Origin: Hemileia vastatrix
Taxonomy: Eukaryota > Basidiomycota > Pucciniomycetes > Pucciniales > Zaghouaniaceae
DNA: 64,000 nt
Assembly: GCA_030280995.1 (NCBI GenBank)
Contig: JASXTE010000015.1
Coordinates: 19,605,001-19,669,000, forward strand
Direction of reading: 5' to 3'
Part shown: piece after piece, positions 1 through 11,925 of the stretch
How positions within the stretch are numbered: position 1 is the stretch's first letter
Layout: every line of letters starts with the position of its first letter
Notes under the pieces: generated by a model
Told to the model about the DNA's origin: nothing
Database searches by the model: none
The model's input: the letters and a program-made list of their open reading frames with translations, nothing else
Made by a program: the position numbers and the translations under genes

Positions 1-127
1 ATTCTAAAAACATTCAGTCATCAGTAACAAAATTTTTGAAATAAAAAAAAAAGCAGACTTACTTCAAAAAATGGGTCAGCCTCTAAAAATAACTTCGGGT
101 GACCTCCACTGTCACTTCCTTCTCCTC

Positions 128-604
128 TTAATCATCTTCAATGACCATCAGCCACTTCTTTGGTGTCTGCCTCGAGATGGGGACTTCATCCTCATCCTCT
201 TCAACCAATTCAACTTCCTCCTCTTCCACCCCTTGTCTTTTACCTGTGTCCTGGGCTACCCAGGCTGCCACGGTATCCTTGACCTCCTCCTAAACCTCTT
301 CCACCAACCAATTGTCCCCGACCAACATGTCCCAGATGTCTTTGACCACCTCTTTGGTCTTCGGGATTACCCAGTATTTAGTTTTGGTAAACCATTGTTT
401 GATGTCTGCGTTTTTTGATAGGGTATCACATGTCACCCGTCTACAGTGGCAAAACTCACATTTCTGGCAAGTACCTTGTGTAGCCGTGCTTTTGACGCAA
501 AAATGTTCCTTGATTCGCAGGCTGTGCAGGCTTGGAAGTATTGCTGGGTAACAATTCCTCCATCCACTTTGGGGTGTGGAGGTGTGGGAGTTAGGGTAAG
601 ACAA
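128..604 (-). pseudogene. Broken Cys-rich hypothetical ORF
   Basis: On the minus strand an ORF opens at ATG 604 and reads 104 codons to a TAG at 292-290. The same frame then stays open for about 53 further codons to a second stop at 130-128. The first part holds a cluster of Cys and His residues (CQKCEFCHC) that could bind metal. The part after the stop is very acidic (runs of Glu and Asp) and ends in IEDD. One premature stop in an otherwise continuous frame suggests a recently broken gene, probably part of a repeat family. No function is recognised. Whether it belongs to the LTR that begins at 711 is unclear. Confidence 0.4.
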
Positions 605-693
605 GTCGACATAATAAATAGAAAATAGTTAAAAAAAAGAGTTGAGAGAAAGTAGTGTGGGAAGAATATGTCTCACACACAACAGAGCTTGCG

Positions 694-701
694 TTTTATA
701 C
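694..701 (-). promoter_or_regulatory. TATA-box candidate
   Basis: The minus strand reads GTATAAAA here, about 90 bases upstream of the ATG at 604 and just inside the LTR boundary at 711. The spacing suits a core promoter for the broken Cys-rich ORF. It is a short AT motif in AT-rich DNA, so it could be chance. Confidence 0.3.
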
Positions 702-710
702 CCAGGCATC

Positions 711-2276
711 TGTCACGCGCCACGTGAAACTCAAGGCAAAAGCAGCTCATTAAATCAATAATACAGAGGTCTAAATCCATACTTGAAGCGCAGAAAACAA
801 TTATACATAGCAACTGCGACTTTCCTTTGTGTACTCACTATTCAACTGCGCTAGTCTAAACTTTAAATCTGAATTAGTCAATCTCTCAATAGTGTGCTTA
901 GTCTTTTCTTTGATAAGCGACACACAGTGCAATAGGTAATGTAATATTCTGCTAAAAGGTTTATTAATTATCTGTGGGTTATTAAAAGGGGTTGGGAGCA
1001 TGGACGGGATGGTTAGTGGAGGATTAAAGGGTTAACGGATGTTAGTGAGGAGGGTCCAGGTGTAACGGGTGTATTTTTCGTAGGTCTGTGGAGTGCGGAA
1101 TGATGGATGGGTATGAGGTCAATGCGAGGAGGGGTTGGGTTGTGGTTCAATATTTCTGTCACGCGCCACGTGACACTCGAGGCAAAAGCAGCTCATTAAA
1201 TCAATAATATTGAGTTCTAAATCTATACTCAAAGCACAGACAGCAATTCTCCATAGCAACTGTGATTCCCCTTTGTGTACTTACTATTCAACTGCACTAG
1301 CCTAAACTCTAAATCTAAATTAGTCAATCTCTCAATAGTGTGCCTTAGTCTTAATTTCAATAAGCAACGCACAGTGCTATGATTAACATAATAGTACATT
1401 AGTAGTTTTCATTGAAAGTTTGTTAATTAATTAAAAGGGGTAAATTGAGCATGGACGGATATTAGCGAAGAGGGTCTAAGTGTATGCTATTAATGGTCTG
1501 TGGTATGGGAATGGTGCGATGAGAGGGAGGTCAATGCGAGGAGGAATAAAGGATATAAAAGGGTTGGGTATTTGGTTCAATATTCCTTAGAATTAAATTA
1601 TAAAACATATTTACATTTAATAGTGGTAAAATCTTTAAGTTAAATCATTATTATCGTATCTTTCTTTATTTTCTCAATAATAATTTCTAAATCCTAAATC
1701 TTTGATTATTAAGTTTCAAACCCTTCGTGAGATCTTAAGAATTCCTATTACCTTTGAAACTATATTATAATTCTTCTCGAACATACCTCGAACCTGTAGC
1801 TCTTACTTCGAGTGACCTTTGAATCACTTCCTCGAATCATTCCTCTGTGCTTCGAAGAAGTTTCTAAATCCCTCATCTCACTTTCAGGAACATCCTCAAC
1901 CTTGTGCGTAGGTCGTCTGGTGACAATTTCTTTAGAATTAAATTATAAAACGTATATATAGTTAATAGTGGTAAAACTTTAGGTTAAATCATTATTATTG
2001 TACATTTCCTTATTTTTCTCAGTAATCATTTCTAAATCTTAAATCTTTGATTATTGAGTTTCCAACCCTTTGTGAGATCTTAAGAATATTAATATTACCT
2101 TTAAATTATATTAGAATTCTTATCGAACATATCTCAAAGCAGTAGCTCTTCTTTCGAGTCATCTTCAAATAACTTCTGCAAACATTACCTCTGTGCTTCA
2201 AAGAAGTTTCTATACTCCTCCCTCCATCTCACTTCCAGGAACACCCTCAACCTTGTGTGTAGGTTGTCCGGTGACA
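711..2276. repeat. Outer LTR (family C), split by a copy of itself
   Basis: The sequence begins TGTCACGCGCC and ends CCGGTGACA, which are typical inverted LTR ends. Its two halves, 711-1156 and 1931-2276, add up to about 790 bp and match the inner copy at 1157-1925 along their lengths. The five bases on either side (GCATC and CAAAC) do not match. The LTR is therefore not a simple solo insertion with an intact target duplication. It abuts gypsy gag sequence at 2277, so it probably interrupted that element, and the far side has been lost or rearranged. Confidence 0.75.
1157..1925. repeat. Solo LTR (family C) nested in the outer LTR
   Basis: This 769-bp LTR runs from TGTCACGCGCC to GGTGACA. A perfect 5-bp target duplication ATTTC flanks it (1152-1156 and 1926-1930). 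Removing the LTR and one ATTTC restores the outer LTR exactly as read in the inner copy. This is a solo LTR left by recombination after an element inserted into its own kind. Confidence 0.85.
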
Positions 2277-2714
2277 CAAACATGACCCTTTTGCCATGAT
2301 TTGTTACATTTAAAAAAAGTATTTGTTGCATATTTTTAGGTGCAACTGGGGCAGAGGGTTTACCAGATTTTTCTGGGGGCTTTGTAGAGGGTTTATTTTG
2401 ACCATGATAAGATTTTCCAAGGTAATTTTTTGGTTCATATCTATGGTTGAGCAGTACTTCATTACAGATATTAATGAAAGAAGAATGTTCCCTCACATGC
2501 TCAGTTCTAGCTACAATTAAATCTCTAAGAGAATTTGGTAATTTATACAGGATTTTATCTCTCCAAATATCATAATCTATCTTTGGATCAATTGCTCTCA
2601 GGATTTTTGTTAATTTCATAAGAAAAACAATGGGTTTTTCAACAGAGGAGGATACATATGTAGTATTTTCATGCAGTCTCTGCTGAGCCAACCTGAATTT
2701 TGAACCACCAAACT
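2277..2714 (-). pseudogene. Gypsy-A gag fragment (3' piece)
   Basis: The minus strand encodes the gag segment starting FGGSKFRLAQQRL and running to SAPVAPK. It is nearly identical to residues 637-762 of the polyprotein at 37,768-43,917. The zinc-knuckle region that should follow is frameshifted and breaks off at the LTR boundary at 2276. Upstream, the gag continues at 4,207 on the far side of a solo LTR. It is a dead fragment of a Ty3/gypsy element. Confidence 0.85.
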
Positions 2715-4206
2715 TGTCAGCCTGTATATCCCCAGGACTGAGTAAAAAGTACTTATAATTTATGTTAAACACATGAACTATACATGGAAAAAATAAATGA
2801 GAGTGCACAAACAGTATACAAAAGTAAAATTATGATAATACACAAAAAATTCCAGTATAACACCTTATATACATGCATATATCCACCTTTTATAAGTCTG
2901 ATGTACTTAATATTAAGTTGGAATATTTTAGGGTAGCCTTAAGAAACTTAATCATAAGGCTAAATAATTTTTAATTATCCTTAAAGCTGTTATTTTCATT
3001 GTTTTATGCAAAAAACGAGAAATATGCTTTATTTCACTTAAAATTTGATTATATGCACTATAAATTTAAGAATATTAAAAATGTGCTTTGACAGTTCAAT
3101 TTGTCTCATTTAGGACTATTTATTTGACTACTTAAATGCATAAAAATTACACTTTTCAAATTTGGTGTTTTTTATGCCGGAAATGGCGTCTGTGTACTGG
3201 CCACATACTGCCTGCATTTTTCCTGTGTGAATAGCTTCATTTTTAGCAAAGTTAGCTTTTTCACACTATAATTACCCCACATTCTATGCTCACTTTGGGG
3301 AAACACACTAAAATAAGCAACAGGCGCTTATTTAGTGTCCTAGCTTAATTAATAATGCATTGACCCTCTTTATATGCACTAATTTCATTAATAACCTCAC
3401 TCTTGGCACCTTATTTCACTAACACGCTTAAATTTGCCTAAAATTAGTCAAGGATTTACCCGTGCAAGCGCCTGCCAAGGACTGCATGTAGTTACCCCAC
3501 ATCTCACACCCTTTTTTGGGTTTCTAGGTGGTTTCTCAGTCAATTTTGGTCATTTTTGAATGGGAATTTCACATAGTATAATGTCAGGATTAGCCCTATC
3601 ATTTCTACAGTGAATCCCCCTTATTATTAAGCTCTTATTAACCTTAATTTTCCCTCTTTAGTCTTTTACATTGATGTATAATATGCATATACTCTTTTTT
3701 TTACTTATTCTTTAATTTTGATGGATTTTCCCCATTATTTCCGGATTTTAGCAGTAGTTACTCTTCTAATTATGTTATGGGTCACTAGGGATGTTGATTT
3801 AAATGTCTATTAGCTGGATGGAGGCGTCATTAAATGTGTATTGGACTGGTAAATCAAGGGATTAATTGGGGAACTCAATGTGTATAAAAGGATGAGGTTT
3901 TGGGTCTTGTTTTCCACATTCTTTATCATTACAATTTAAACATATAACCAATACAATTACAATAAATATCAATAGTACTTATAAAGCCTTTAATAGTATC
4001 TGAATTTATTAAATCTATTTTTCTACCAACTATAAAGATTGTAAGCCATATATAATTAGTGAGATTAGAATTACTGAGACCCTTATATTGAGTTATAGTT
4101 TTATTATTGGATTTGTACTACAGTATTCATATAGGACCATTAAAATGTTCTAGACAACTGACCATTCAAGCTAGTTCACGTCTTTTTACTTGACCTCAGC
4201 CTGAAA
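2715..4206. repeat. Solo LTR (family B, ~1.49 kb) in gypsy gag
   Basis: It starts TGTCAGCCTG right after the gag codons and ends where the gag resumes. It is colinear over its whole length with the LTR at 57,972-59,465 and has nearly the same length (1,492 against 1,494 bp). The flanks AAACT (2710-2714) and AAACG (4207-4211) look like a 5-bp target duplication with one mutation. The intact gag of the element at 36,596-45,734 reads straight across this point. No internal coding sequence is present. Confidence 0.8.
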
Positions 4207-6102
4207 AAACGGATTCTCAATCAAGGTTTTCCATTCATTCCATGTATAATGGTTGTTACCTAACAAAACAGATTCATACCACACCAAGGCTACATTGGAA
4301 AATAAAGAAATTAACTTAGAAAAAATTTCCTCATCTGGAAGTGTATAAGATCTTTTTAAATTTTCAATTCTTTGGATAAATTGTTGCCAATCAGATGAAG
4401 AATCACCATCAAAGGTAGGATATTGGTCCAATTCAGGCCAATTTTTATTACTACTAGCATGGTCAGTTTTAAGGTTTGAACTATTCAAGTTTATCAATTC
4501 TTGAAGTCTTGAAAGTTGTTCAGATATTTCATTATTTACAGAGGTAGATGGTTCATTGTGAGCATTAAAATTATTCTCATTTGATGTAACAGATTTTACA
4601 GATTAATTTTCAGCTGGCAAAATTGGTATATTACAAGGGAGAGAAGAAAAACCCTGTTCATGCTGTTTATTTTTATGATTAACAGCAGGTTTAGAAATAT
4701 TATTTAACTCATGATAATGAGTATTCTGAACAGCCTGTAATGCAGAAAATTTTTTCTCAAGATCGGACAATTTATTTCTCAAATCAGGAATATAAGATAG
4801 TTGATCATTAATCCTAGCAATAGATAGAACATTTCTATCCTCATCTATAGAGAATTTATTACTTAAATTTTGGAAATCAATTTGAAATTTTCTTAACTCA
4901 CTATGCAGAAGCATTTTGTGATTCTTTAAAGAAGTATTTCCATCTTGAAGAGGTTTCAGATCATCAATAACTTTGCGTAGATTACTATATTTATCTGAAA
5001 GTGATTTGTGATCAATTTTAATAGACTTATGTTTAGAAAGGACATTATTTAATGTGTCTTTTAATCTGAAATAAGCTGTGTCTTGAACAGAAGAACTTAC
5101 TTTGCAATGTAAATGCAAATTATTTAATCTATCAATTTCATGTTTTAACAATCCTCTCAAAGGTTTGTTGATGATAACATTAAAATCAGGAGAGTCTTTC
5201 AAGATTTCTTCAGAAGTTTTTTCAAGTAAAACATAAATTTCTGGAGCAACAGAATCATTCTTAGTAGCAAGAGTATGATTAATTAAAGAGGTAGAGGTTA
5301 AATGTAATGGTTCATCAAAAGAAAGTTTACTTCAAAAATCAATAGGGCTACTAGTTACAGGAAGCTGTCTTTTAACAGGTTTAACTGTTCTTTCACCACT
5401 CTCAATAAGATTACCTGTAGAAGAAGGCTTATTAGAATATACTCCAAAATGTTTATCAAACAAACTACTTACCATGGCAGAGGAGGAAACTTCCCCTGGG
5501 TTTGAGTTTGGGCTTGGGCCTTCTTTCTCCTGCTTTGTTGGTAAGGATGAGGAGGAGGATGGAAATTGGGTGTTCTGGATGGGCCAGGCTGATGAGGAGG
5601 ATGTTGCACATTCTGCTGATAGTGGCTCATGAGATAATCCCATTTCCATCATTCTACTTCCAGAGTATTTTGGTTTTTCTGGAAGGAGTTGGGAGGTTGA
5701 GTGGGCTGAGGCTGAGTTGATGACATGGGAGGAGGATGACCCTGCTTTTTAGATAGAAGCTCTTGCATCTGGGACCAAAGAATGTCTACTCTTGCCTTGT
5801 ATTTCATTCTTTCTGCTCTCAGATCCTTGATGTGGCTGGACAAATTGTTGACTTTCTGGTTTAGAGGAATCTTTTTTATTTTTATACCTTTTAGAGGATT
5901 TTCTTGATTGACCAGAGGTTTGACTTCTTTCTGAATGGTTGGGGGAAGGGGTTTTATTGCCTCCACTCCTCCTGAAATTTCTACATCCTGCAGAATGAGA
6001 AGGTCTATTATCAGCCATTGATTCTTTATAAATTAATTTTGGAGAGCTTACAGAATCAGCTTCACAATAAACATCAATTTCATCCACTTGAAGATTATCC
6101 AT
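4207..6102 (-). pseudogene. Gypsy-A gag, N-terminal part (decayed)
   Basis: The minus strand holds the start and middle of a gag homologous to the polyprotein at 37,768-43,917. A Ser/Lys-rich N-terminus begins at 6102. It is followed by a proline-rich stretch (5,332-5,652), a coiled-coil-rich segment (4,603-5,202) and the start of the gag core (4,186-4,497, with LDQYPTFDGDSSSDWQ). Stops and frameshifts separate the blocks, including a stop just before the ATG at 6102. An alternative frame (5,469-5,966) encodes a second conserved protein, listed separately. The gag core is cut by the solo LTR ending at 4206. Confidence 0.85.
5469..5966 (-). pseudogene. Gypsy-A alternative-frame ORF
   Basis: In a frame other than gag, the minus strand encodes a basic start (GIKIKKIPL), a likely coiled coil (VNNLSSHIKDLRAERMKYK) and a proline-rich tail (GPSRTPNF, PHPYQ). 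It ends in Pro-Trp-stop at 5471-5469. One in-frame TGA (5651-5649) interrupts it where the relative at 43,254 has Gln. The final stop overlaps an ATG of the main frame (ATGGTAA). The amino acids are shared with elements 43,254-43,769 and 52,737-53,219. Confidence 0.6.
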
Positions 6103-6108
6103 GCTCTC

Positions 6109-6838
6109 AGTTTACTTGCTAGTCATGTAAGTGGGAAAATTAATTAAGTAATTTTTCTAAAATAATTATATTTTTAGTTTTATGAAACCAAAATAATAAT
6201 AAAAATTTATATAAAAAATTTTTAATTTATAAAAAGAAATAAAATATTTTAGTCATAAAGTATTTATTTAATTAAATAAAGACAATTATATAAGAAATAA
6301 GTATTATTGGGACTAAACAATAAATTTCAATATCAATCAACAATAAAATTAACAAATTTGTATATGGCAGTTACTGTGACTAAGTACAGAGTACTATTAT
6401 AGTCAACCAAAAATCAACAAAATTAATAATAATAAAAATTAATTTAAAAATTTAAATATTAATATTAAAATTTGTGGAATTCTTCTAGGACTAAGAGGTA
6501 TTAACACTCTATAATAGTCAACTAGGAAAACAAAAAATAATAATAATTTTTATTGAACACTTACACTCAGTGACTCAGCACTAGGCCACAATCACTGTTA
6601 TTGCAGTAAAAAATCTAATATAAGAGTTGATAGGAGCAAAGGACAACTTACAGTAGTGATTGTTAAATCAGCTACAAAGTAATAATACTTTTAAATATAT
6701 ATAAACCCAATAATAAGATCCCTGGTTCAATTCATGGTTGCAGAAAAAGTTTCTTTTTTGTGCAAGGTGGTCCATGCGTTTTTTCATTTGTCCAAAAGTT
6801 TGCCAAGTCAATTGTCTTCATATGGAAAGGCCTCCTAT
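6109..6838 (-). other. Gypsy-A 5' leader
   Basis: This non-coding stretch lies between the gag start and the 5' LTR. It holds several copies of a GGACTAAG...GTCAAC motif on the plus strand (around 6330, 6375 and 6485). It also has a tRNA 3'-half-like sequence near 6718-6745 (GGTTCAATTC followed by TTGCAG). Both are found at the same places in the two other gypsy leaders of the window. Confidence 0.5.
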
Positions 6839-7633
6839 TGTCGGCCAGCTTGTCTAGAAGAAGGTGGAAAGGAAAGGAAAAGAAAGAGCTGGACAATAAA
6901 GTAATGGGACTAATAGACAAAGAAATATGACGAGGGGTGAACGGGTTATACTAGTAAGTCTTTTATCTCTCTCTATGCTCAATTATCAACTATAATTAAT
7001 TAAATATTCTTAAAGAAACCTTTTAAATTGTATTTAATATTTAAGGGAACTGACGCGCCACTACAAATAATAAAATATAATATATTATTTAACAATAAGA
7101 TGAGTAAGTAAGTGATGCAGAAAAAGGGGTTTACCAAAGGCCTTTTTATAGGCAATGGGACCTCTGAAGTGCTACAAATGAGTATATACAAAATAGTAAT
7201 AAGAAAAAACAAGAAGATAAAAGAAAAGAATTGTAACATAGTAATTGAGAGAGAAATATGAGACAACTAATTAATTCCCAATTAAGAAAATAATTTTCCC
7301 ACCATAAATCCCCAAATCAGTTAATTAATATAATGAGTAACTAAACAACCCTGTGACATAAGAACTATGGGAAAGAATAATTCAAAACAGGTATTACAAT
7401 GTGTTTTCAGAGTTTATAAGTGAAACAAATAAAATCTTTTGATGCAACAAAGTATGTAATCAAATTTAATTCAGTGTAAAGCGAAAATTAATTAATTGTT
7501 TTAACTATGTAATAAAATAACTAGTTTAACTGAAACAAATAATTAATTCAAATTGAGAATTTGAATACTATTTTATTAAAAAGGTTTTTTTTTATTTATT
7601 TAATATTTCATTGACACAATTAAGGGTCAAAAA

Positions 7634-7780
7634 TGTAATTCCCTGTGCACCCAAATCTCAAAGCCCCAATGGTAAGCTTTCTCTCTTCACCCAGTGTCAG
7701 AATGAAGAGAGAGGACTCATGCACACAGTCTACATACATTAAAGGCCGCAGTTGCGGTTCTCACTAATCTAAACCTAAAA
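7634..7780 (-). repeat. Copia-1 3' LTR
   Basis: This 147-bp repeat is almost identical to 11343-11489. Its last bases read CCTAAAA instead of CCTAACA, so one terminal base has mutated. Confidence 0.85.
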
Positions 7781-7871
7781 CCCCCCCTTGCAACAAGGCC
7801 TCTACCACCAATAGCCTAATAGTAAAATATTGTGAATTAAAGAAAGGAAAAATAAATAAAATAAATAAAAA

Positions 7872-10800
7872 CTAAGTTCCAACTGAAAGATAAGACAAAC
7901 AATGTTGAATATTCAAACCACCCAATGACTTTGTCATACAGTCTGACTTTTGATCTCTATTAGGCACCCAAGTAAGAAGAAATTCTTTGTTGAAAATTAG
8001 CTGATTGACAAAATAGAAATCTCTCTTTGAATGTCTGGTATCCTTATTTGATGAATGGTCTTTTCCTGTCCTCACTGCTTTCTGATTATCACAATAAAGA
8101 TGAACTGCATCTTGATAATTAATAAAGTCCTCAAGCAAGTTCTTGACCCATGATCCAGTCCTGACACCTGATGAAAAAGCCATGTATTTTGCTGTTGAAG
8201 TAGATAGTGCCACTGTCCGTTGCTGTTTTGCACTCCAGCTAATAGGTACCTTGCAGAAATATATGATATGGCCTTGAGAAGCTCTATCACCTTCATTCCC
8301 ACTCCAGATTGAATCAGCATAGACTTCAACTTTTGCAACCAAATCTGAATGAGAAGGAAATATCTTAAATGTGAAATGAGCTGTTGCTGAAACATAAGCC
8401 ACAAGATGGTTTAAAGCTTTCCAATGATCTTCTGATGGATTTCTGGCAAAGCGTGCTAATAGGTTGACAGAATAAACAATATCTGGCCTAGTACCTTGTG
8501 CCAGGTAGCTTAAAGAACCAACAATTGACAGGAAACCCAGGGGATTTATTGGAGAAGATGATGGATCTGCTGAAACCAGGTCACACTTACTTGGAAGGGG
8601 AGCCTTAGTATGCAATTGAGAAGGATTATGAAGTTTGCAGATCTTCTGAGCAAGAGGAGCTTGAGACAAAATAAACCCATCCCTGACTTTTTCCACATCT
8701 AAACCCACTATCCAATCCACCTTTTCCTTCCACTTAATTTCCAAAACTCCAGACAAATCTTTTTCCGAATTCTTCAAAGTTTCTTGAGAATCACATGCCA
8801 CAATTCCATCATCCACATGAAGCCAGATAACTGATGAACCCAGATTCTTCTTTAAAATATAGACAGAATTATCAAAAAGACTTGGTTCATAGTCCAAATT
8901 CTTCAACTTTTCTGCAATGAACTTCCACCAACACCTTTCTGCTTTCTTTGTACCATAAAGAGATTTGTGAAACCGGCATACTAAAGTGCCATCATTTCCA
9001 TCAAGTCCTTCAGGTGGGCGGAAATAAACTTCCTCTTCAATAGGACTATTTAAATAAGCTGCAACCTCATCAAAAGAATGAACAAACCAGTTAAACTTTG
9101 CTGCTAGAGTAAAAATAAGTCGTAGAGATGTGAAGGTAGCAGTAGGAGCAAAAGTTTCTTGAAAATCATGGCCATATTGCTGCAAAAAAACTTGAGCTAC
9201 ATATTGTGCCTTGAAACTCTTAGGGTCATCAGCTGAAATTCCTGGTTTAATAGAAAAAATCCATTGTTTTCCAAGAACTTTGATGCCAGGTGGAGGTTTA
9301 ACAAGTGACCAAACTTTCTTCCTGGAAAGATTTTCAAGTTCATTTTTTCAAGCCAAAGACCACTGATGACCGTCTTCACTTTTCATAGCTTGCTTATATG
9401 TCTTTGGCGCTTCAGGGAACAATTCTAACCAAGTATTTTGAATTTCAGTTCCAACAGCATCTTTATCCAGAAGTCTTTTAACAAGTTCAAAATCACCAAG
9501 AGTTAACAAATTCACAAAAAACGGAAGACCATCATTTTCTGATGATGAAATCACATCACTTTTATCTTGAGGAAGCTGTCCTTCTGCAATATCAGGTGAT
9601 TTAGAGTTATTTTGCTTTTCAGACACTTTTTGAGTTGTTGCACGTGAAGGGAATTCAGCAAAAGCAGATTTAATAAGCCTGTTGTTTGTTTGATCCTAGA
9701 AAAGCCAACCTTTACCACCCTCCACATACCCAACCACATAACATTTCACTGCCCTCACATCGAGTTTCAACCGTTGATATTTTGCAACATGAACAAAGGC
9801 CACTTCTCCAAAAGTCCATAACAAATAAAGTTGAGGTTTTCTCTTGAAGATTGCTTCATAGGGAGTTTTTGAAATAGAAACTGTATTGGGAAGTCGGTTA
9901 TAAAGACAAGCTTCCCAAAAAAATGCTGCACCCCAAAAGAACTTTGACAAACCACTGTCATAAAGCATGGTCCTACCCATATCAGAAATAGTCCTGTTGT
10001 AGCGTTTGGCAACTCCATTTTGTTCAGAATGATAAGGCATAGAATCTTCCCACTGAATTCCATGTTGTGATAGATATTTTTGCATCTTCTGATTAAGATA
10101 TTCTCCACCATTATCTGAACAAAAAATCTTCAGTTTGAAACTAGTCAACCACTCCATGTTTAAAGGAAATTGTATAAAAGCATCGAGGACTTCATTTTTT
10201 GATTGAATGATTTCAATATCAGAGTAGCTTGTCTTCACATCTCAAAAGGAAACAATATAGCATGCTTCATTAAATGTTGCCACTTCAAAGGGACCCAAAA
10301 CATCTGAGACAATAATTTCCAAAGGTTCAGGATCACGTTCAGTATGAAGTAGTGTGTGTCTTCAGACATTCTTGCAAAGATGACATTCTTAACAATCAAT
10401 AATACCAGGAGGAAGAGAGGAGGGAAGACCAAGGGCGACCCCAGAAGCAAAAAGCCTTTTCATAACTCATAAGCTGACATTTCCAAGCCTCCGATGCCAC
10501 TTCATGAGCTCACTTTCAGGCTGTCAAGTTGAATTAGGTTGCCACTGAATTGGGGGGTCAAGTGACAAAAATGGAACTGGTGGCTTGGAAGACAGAGAGG
10601 AGGAAATAGAGGTAGCATTACATTGAGGAAAAGGACCATACCACATTCTGAGAAACCACTTGTTTCCACCAGACCATTTTGCTTTAGCTAATTCAGTATC
10701 ACCTTTTTTCAGAACAAAATGATTTACTGCATTGGCATAGAATGAAACCCCAGACTTTAATAATGCAGATCCAGAAATTAAGGTACCGCTAGCAGTTGGG

Positions 10801-10994
10801 CAGAAAAAAACTCTGTTGATGGTGAAGTTGGAGTTATCAAAGCCTTTCAGGATGATGGAGCCAACGCCTGTTACAAACTGTTGAGATTCAGGATCATCCT
10901 TGACAATAAGAGGGATCTTTTGAGGTAAGTATTGCAATTCAGAAAATATAGATAAATCCCCACTCATATGATCAGTTGCATAGGGGTCAAACAA
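7872..10994 (-). pseudogene. Copia-1 pol remnant
   Basis: Reading the minus strand downward gives, in order: a protease-like region with the active site altered to DPYATDHMSG (10,524-10,994); a broken zinc region and integrase start (around 10,235-10,450, IVSDVLGPFEV); the integrase core with SDNGGEY and HSEQNGVAKRYNR (9,696-10,238); and reverse transcriptase plus RNase H (7,872-9,379, with TFAPTATFTSLRL, LHVDDGIVA, and a C-terminal WVPNRDQKSDCMTK). Premature stops interrupt it, for example TGA after WSLA near 9,358, and TAG near 9,698 where Trp is expected. Gag and its zinc knuckle are not found between 10,994 and the 5' LTR. It cannot make a full polyprotein. Confidence 0.9.
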
Positions 10995-11332
10995 AGCTAG
11001 TTTTTGTGGAGATGGGGGAGTAGTGGAATGAGAATTGTATTGATTATGAGAGCAGAAAGGAGTAGTCCCATAGGAGCAAAAAAATGTAACGGTAGGGCAA
11101 GATGAACAGTAACAAGACCTCCAATTTTAGTAAGAAAGATATGAAATTTTGATTTTATTTATTTATTTATTTTATTTTTATTTTTATGTTTATATGTTTA
11201 TTTATATTTCTTGATTCTAATATCTATAATATCTAAACAACTTGATGACTCTTGTTATTAGTTTATATTGTCTCTTGTATTTTTCTTTCTTTACTCGCTT
11301 GTTCTTTGTCTGCAAATGGTAACGTAATAAAC

Positions 11333-11342
11333 GCCCATAACC
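11333..11342 (-). other. Copia-1 primer-binding site
   Basis: The minus strand reads GGTTATGGGC immediately next to the 5' LTR. This is complementary to GCCCATAACC, the anticodon arm of many eukaryotic initiator tRNA-Met genes. The same ten bases stand at the same place in copia element 2. Confidence 0.65.
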
Positions 11343-11489
11343 TGTAATACCCTGTGCACCCAAATCCCAAAGCCCCAATGGTAAGCTTGCTCTCTTCACC
11401 CAGTGTCAGAATGAAGAGAGGGGACTCGCACACACAGTCTACATACATTTAAGGCCGCAGTTGTGGTTCTCACTAATCTAAACCTAACA
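11343..11489 (-). repeat. Copia-1 5' LTR
   Basis: This is the 147-bp LTR beginning TGTAATACCC and ending AACCTAACA on the plus strand. It is the partner of 7634-7780. Confidence 0.85.
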
Positions 11490-11925
11490 AAAAAAGCGCC
11501 ACTAATTATGGATAATAGTTTATATGAAAAGGTTTAGTTACATATTTAAATTAAATAATTAATGTAATTACAATATAAGATAATTAAAAGGATGTAATTA
11601 TATTATAAAAATGTAATTAATTATTTATTTATTAAATACATAAAAATGTGTCCCTTTATATGGAATATGATAATTAAATTGATTTATACTTAATTTATAT
11701 GATAATAAAATTAATATAAAATTTATTTTACTTATAAAATTTATTTTACTTATAAAATTTATTTTACTTATAACATTTATTTTACTTATAAAATAAAATA
11801 TTTATATAATGTATTATATAATATAAATTTAATGTAAATACATAAGTTGCAATTATTATGTCCTCTTTTAATTTCAATAAATTTGTATATATATTTATTG
11901 GGCTCCTGGAACAGCCTGACTGACA

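Larger units (their letters stand above)
7634..11489 (-). mobile_element. Ty1/copia element 1 (decayed)
   Basis: Two 147-bp LTRs (7634-7780 and 11343-11489, TGTAAT...CCTAACA) bracket a minus-strand copia coding region. AAAAA lies on both outer sides (7629-7633 and 11490-11494), consistent with a 5-bp target duplication though of low complexity. A run of seven C at 7781-7787 is the polypurine tract on the coding strand. The primer-binding site GGTTATGGGC directly follows the 5' LTR. The element is inserted in a gypsy LTR. Most of gag is missing. Confidence 0.88.
6839..11925 (-). repeat. Gypsy-A 5' LTR, split by a copia element
   Basis: The plus strand begins TGTCGGCCAGCTTGTCTAGAAG and ends CCTGACTGACA, matching the LTRs at 18,513-19,774, 36,596-37,732 and 44,600-45,734. 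The two pieces, 6839-7633 and 11495-11925, add up to about 1.23 kb. They are separated by a Ty1/copia insertion with the target duplication AAAAA. This is the 5' LTR of the decayed gypsy whose gag lies at 2,277-6,102. No matching 3' LTR is left in the window. Confidence 0.8.
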
